This document shows positions 19,225 to 21,533 of a stretch of 21,533 nucleotides of DNA, piece by piece. Origin of the DNA: Thamnocephalis sphaerospora (lineage: Eukaryota; Zoopagomycota; Zoopagomycetes; Zoopagales; Sigmoideomycetaceae). Every line of letters begins with the position of its first letter. The stretch's first letter is position 1. The stretch spans positions 1-21,533 of the forward strand of contig KZ992680.1 in NCBI GenBank assembly GCA_003614735.1. Direction: 5' to 3'. The position numbers and the translations under genes were made by a program. The notes beneath the pieces are model-generated. The model saw only the letters and a program-made list of their open reading frames with translations, did not search any database and had not been told where the DNA came from.

Positions 19225-20775
19225 CTAGTGACGCAGCAGCTTTGCACCGTCCTTGGTGGCTGGCTGTTTTCCAATGGGCCGCTGCTTTGACCAGAGTATG
19301 TTTTCCGTATAGTCGACAACATACAAGGGGTGTAGTTTGCAGACGTAGTGTTCCTTGCACTCATAGCACATAGATCTAATCTGGTAACCATCGCACATCT
19401 GAGCGGTTGGGTAATAGTAACCTGGGCGGCCAGTTCTTGGGTAAATACTTGGTGCTTTCCATGTCGTATCTTTGAGAATTTTTTTCCATTGGTGGGTAGG
19501 CGGATACATGTCGCTGGTCCACCAGCAATCAAGGTGCACACGGCGTACTTCTGATCCATCTGCCAAGCTTAACAGGGTGACCCTTGGGTATGTGTGTAAG
19601 AGTAATAGATTGTGAGATACAACTGATTGTAGTAGGCTGACTTTTTCCGACCTTTTCCACTTTTCCTTCAATGATATGCCAGTTGCGCTTTCAACCACTT
19701 CTATCAACATTAGAACTTGTGATTGCTTGTAATTAGGGTCGAGTTGGTAGCGACTATTCACAACAAATCTGTTGCTGTCAATGCGCAGTGGTAATCTGCA
19801 TACACCATGATTTTCCATGATCAATTCTGCTTTGTACTCCAGCGGCGGGGTTCGACTAGTCGTAATCTGCCGTACTTTGATGATGGATGACCAGTTTTCA
19901 GAGAAGGCACTCTTTCCCATAGTACAGGCAAAACGTATTTTGCCCGCTTCTGCATTCAGGATGCAAGATTCGGTCGGTCTATCATCGTCACATGCGAAAC
20001 GATGCTTGCTGGCAAGATCGTACACTAGTAGAGTTGGCGTTCCAGCATCTTCTTCAGTATAGTATCTGGCCAAAACCCAGTTTTCATATACATCCACGTA
20101 AGGCAAGTCAAAACTAATCGCAATCTGCTGGGGTAGCTTGTGGAGTGCATCGATATGCCAAGCAAGTAAAATGTTGTCATCTGAGTGACCTTCAACCACA
20201 AAAAACATATGCTCACCCGAGCACCATATGTTTGCAAAGCGTAGCTTCTCAAGTTTCCTTTCATGCCCTAGCTCATCTTTGTAAACAAGATTATAATATG
20301 GCCTCTCCAGAATCCATACTGGCTGCTGCTGGGACGGCAGTAGCCACTGCGATGCAACCAATGGGCTGGCCTGAGGCAGAATAGTTTGAAGACGGGTGCC
20401 GCGTGGAGGAGAATCGGTCACCTTGCTAAGGCAGTGCGTCGAGTATTGGCCATGACGCCAACGATACTCGGTAGCGCAGCGCTTGCTGTAGGCGTCAAAC
20501 CAGTCAAGTTGGATATCTCTGTGCGAGTTTGGTGCCTCGCGGACATCACTGCTGCTGTACGCCTCAGGATGGCACGCTCGCGTGTACTGGCGTAGCCACT
20601 CTTTCTCGTTGTAGTTTTGCTGCGAAAATTGCTGTTCAAAGCGCTTGCGCCATAGACTCTGCCGACAAGATACGCGAATACGCCATTGCCGAGACGTATG
20701 TGCTAGTAGAAACAGCGCATCGTCGTCAAACGCTTTCATAACGTAGTCAAGCACGTCTTCTGATAGACGATTCAT
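19225..20775 (-). CDS. F-box-like protein
   Basis: An intronless frame of 516 residues. I chose the ATG at 20775 (MNRLSEDVLDYVMKAF) because it opens directly into the F-box pattern; the 35 upstream codons start at a TTG-like position close to the TATA element. Residues about 3-45 (LSEDVLDYVMKAFDDDALFLLAHTSRQWR, then LWRKRF) resemble an F-box, which would bind Skp1 and bring a target to an SCF ubiquitin ligase. The rest, about 100-516, is rich in short beta-like segments with Trp and Tyr and could form a propeller-type domain, but I see no regular WD or Kelch repeat. A C-terminal Cys pair (CYEC) is present. Codon use is more AT-rich than in GSIII and uS11m. The F-box call is moderate; the substrate is unknown. 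Confidence 0.7.
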   Translation of the reverse strand: MNRLSEDVLDYVMKAFDDDALFLLAHTSRQWRIRVSCRQSLWRKRFEQQFSQQNYNEKEWLRQYTRACHPEAYSSSDVREAPNSHRDIQLDWFDAYSKRCATEYRWRHGQYSTHCLSKVTDSPPRGTRLQTILPQASPLVASQWLLPSQQQPVWILERPYYNLVYKDELGHERKLEKLRFANIWCSGEHMFFVVEGHSDDNILLAWHIDALHKLPQQIAISFDLPYVDVYENWVLARYYTEEDAGTPTLLVYDLASKHRFACDDDRPTESCILNAEAGKIRFACTMGKSAFSENWSSIIKVRQITTSRTPPLEYKAELIMENHGVCRLPLRIDSNRFVVNSRYQLDPNYKQSQVLMLIEVVESATGISLKEKWKRSEKVSLLQSVVSHNLLLLHTYPRVTLLSLADGSEVRRVHLDCWWTSDMYPPTHQWKKILKDTTWKAPSIYPRTGRPGYYYPTAQMCDGYQIRSMCYECKEHYVCKLHPLYVVDYTENILWSKQRPIGKQPATKDGAKLLRH

Positions 20776-21533
20776 AGCAATGTAGATGGACACAGAGCGG
20801 CACTGGCCTGGTAAAGCAAAACAGTAATGGCTGATAAGGACTGACAAACAAGTGGTGACGAAAGCAGGGCACTTGAGCACACGTATGCAGCTATTTATGG
20901 TAGCGACAATGCCACCATATTGGCGTCATGTGATGCCTTACAAGCAGTGACTCGATTACCCACAAAGATTGCGCATGCAATCATAGCAAACGCGAATCTA
21001 TGGCGGCTGTGGCGGCGGCAGCGATGACGGCGTAGTCTGCGTATGCACACCATTAGCCAAGACACCATTACAAAGTGGCGGCGGCGGGCAACGTTGACAT
21101 CGTTCACGCGGCGCCTAGAGAGCATGCATTGTACGCTTTGGACGTATAGTCTCTTGGCTCCGTGTACAGTAAAGTGCCGACAATTTTTGGTATGAACGTT
21201 CGCCGCTAGTACCGCGACCGGACACGCGATCAATGGCCGCCGACCTGCTGGTGTTGCTGCTGCGCTGCACAGCCAGCACTGTCATGCCAGCTCCGCCATT
21301 ACCATGCTATTACTTTTGCTGTCATACCGCTGCTACTGCTTTCGTTACTACTGTCGCTACCGCCAAGATTGTAATGCCGCCGTCAGTTCTACCACCAGCT
21401 GTAATCATTCATCGATCTCGGCTGTTGCTGACACTGTATGCCACTTTCACCGTTTCTCCCACTATCTCCAGGGTTCCTCCGACATGCTACGCCTATTCAC
21501 ACTGCAGTTTATTTGCAGGTGTTGGTGGATCTA
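20776..21533. other. Upstream region of the F-box gene; no further gene seen
   Basis: About 760 bp to the window end. A TATA-like CATAAATAG lies on the minus strand at 20899-20891, about 115 bp before the F-box start. Further right there is GGC-rich sequence (21000-21085) and, from 21240, a stretch rich in CTG/CTA/CCG trinucleotides. Open frames here show no recognisable protein. The 5' or 3' end of a gene beyond the window may begin in this part. Confidence 0.4.
20892..20898 (-). promoter_or_regulatory. TATA-like element of the F-box gene
   Basis: ATAAATA on the minus strand, about 115 bp upstream of the F-box start codon. Its place favours translation from 20775, since a transcript beginning 25-30 bp downstream would leave little leader for a start at 20880. 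Confidence 0.35.

Noticed and set aside
5503-20775. A functional gene cluster or operon linking GSIII, IQGAP, myotubularin and F-box genes
   Set aside because: The genes serve unrelated processes, lie on both strands with separate promoter regions, and show no shared motif beyond generic TATA-like elements.

Overview
This window looks like nuclear DNA of a fungus, most plausibly an early-diverging lineage such as Zoopagomycota, Mucoromycota or a chytrid. Evidence: genes packed on both strands, 35 short introns (mostly 54-121 bp) with near-invariant G at donor position +5, three tRNA genes with pol III terminators, and fungal-type proteins: a compact IQGAP, a Ymr1-like myotubularin without a FYVE domain, and a zinc-ribbon protein with an MF-type N-terminus. 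The species cannot be named from the sequence.

Layout. 89-672 (-) Mediator subunit Med11, divergent from 815-1895 (+) a U1A/U2B''-type snRNP protein. 2072-2166 (-) tRNA-Ile(UAU) with a 22-nt intron. 2467-3468 (+) an unrecognised acidic protein with a duplicated EDDYWA-YD motif. 3894-3965 (+) tRNA-Ala(UGC). 4569-5118 (-) a small zinc-ribbon protein. 5503-7773 (-) a long intronless type III glutamine synthetase. 8607-13807 (-) an IQGAP of 21 coding exons. 14601-15221 (+) mitochondrial ribosomal protein uS11m. 15373-18301 (-) a myotubularin phosphatase. 18770-18856 (+) tRNA-Sec(UCA). 19225-20775 (-) an F-box-like protein. A 63-bp near-identical direct repeat lies at 1-63 and 4068-4130.

The genes are mostly housekeeping (transcription, splicing, nitrogen assimilation, cytokinesis, mitochondrial translation, phosphoinositide turnover) and do not form a cluster. 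The outstanding item is the selenocysteine tRNA. It keeps the features that separate tRNA-Sec from other tRNAs: UCA anticodon, 6-bp D stem with a 4-nt loop, long variable arm, 4-bp T stem and G discriminator. Selenocysteine use was long thought absent from fungi and is known from only a few early-branching species, so this locus suggests a retained selenoprotein system. GSIII-type glutamine synthetase is also unusual for a fungus.

Multi-exon models were built by eye from splice signals, reading phase and remembered family sequences. Every model closes in frame, but none was checked by alignment or RNA data.
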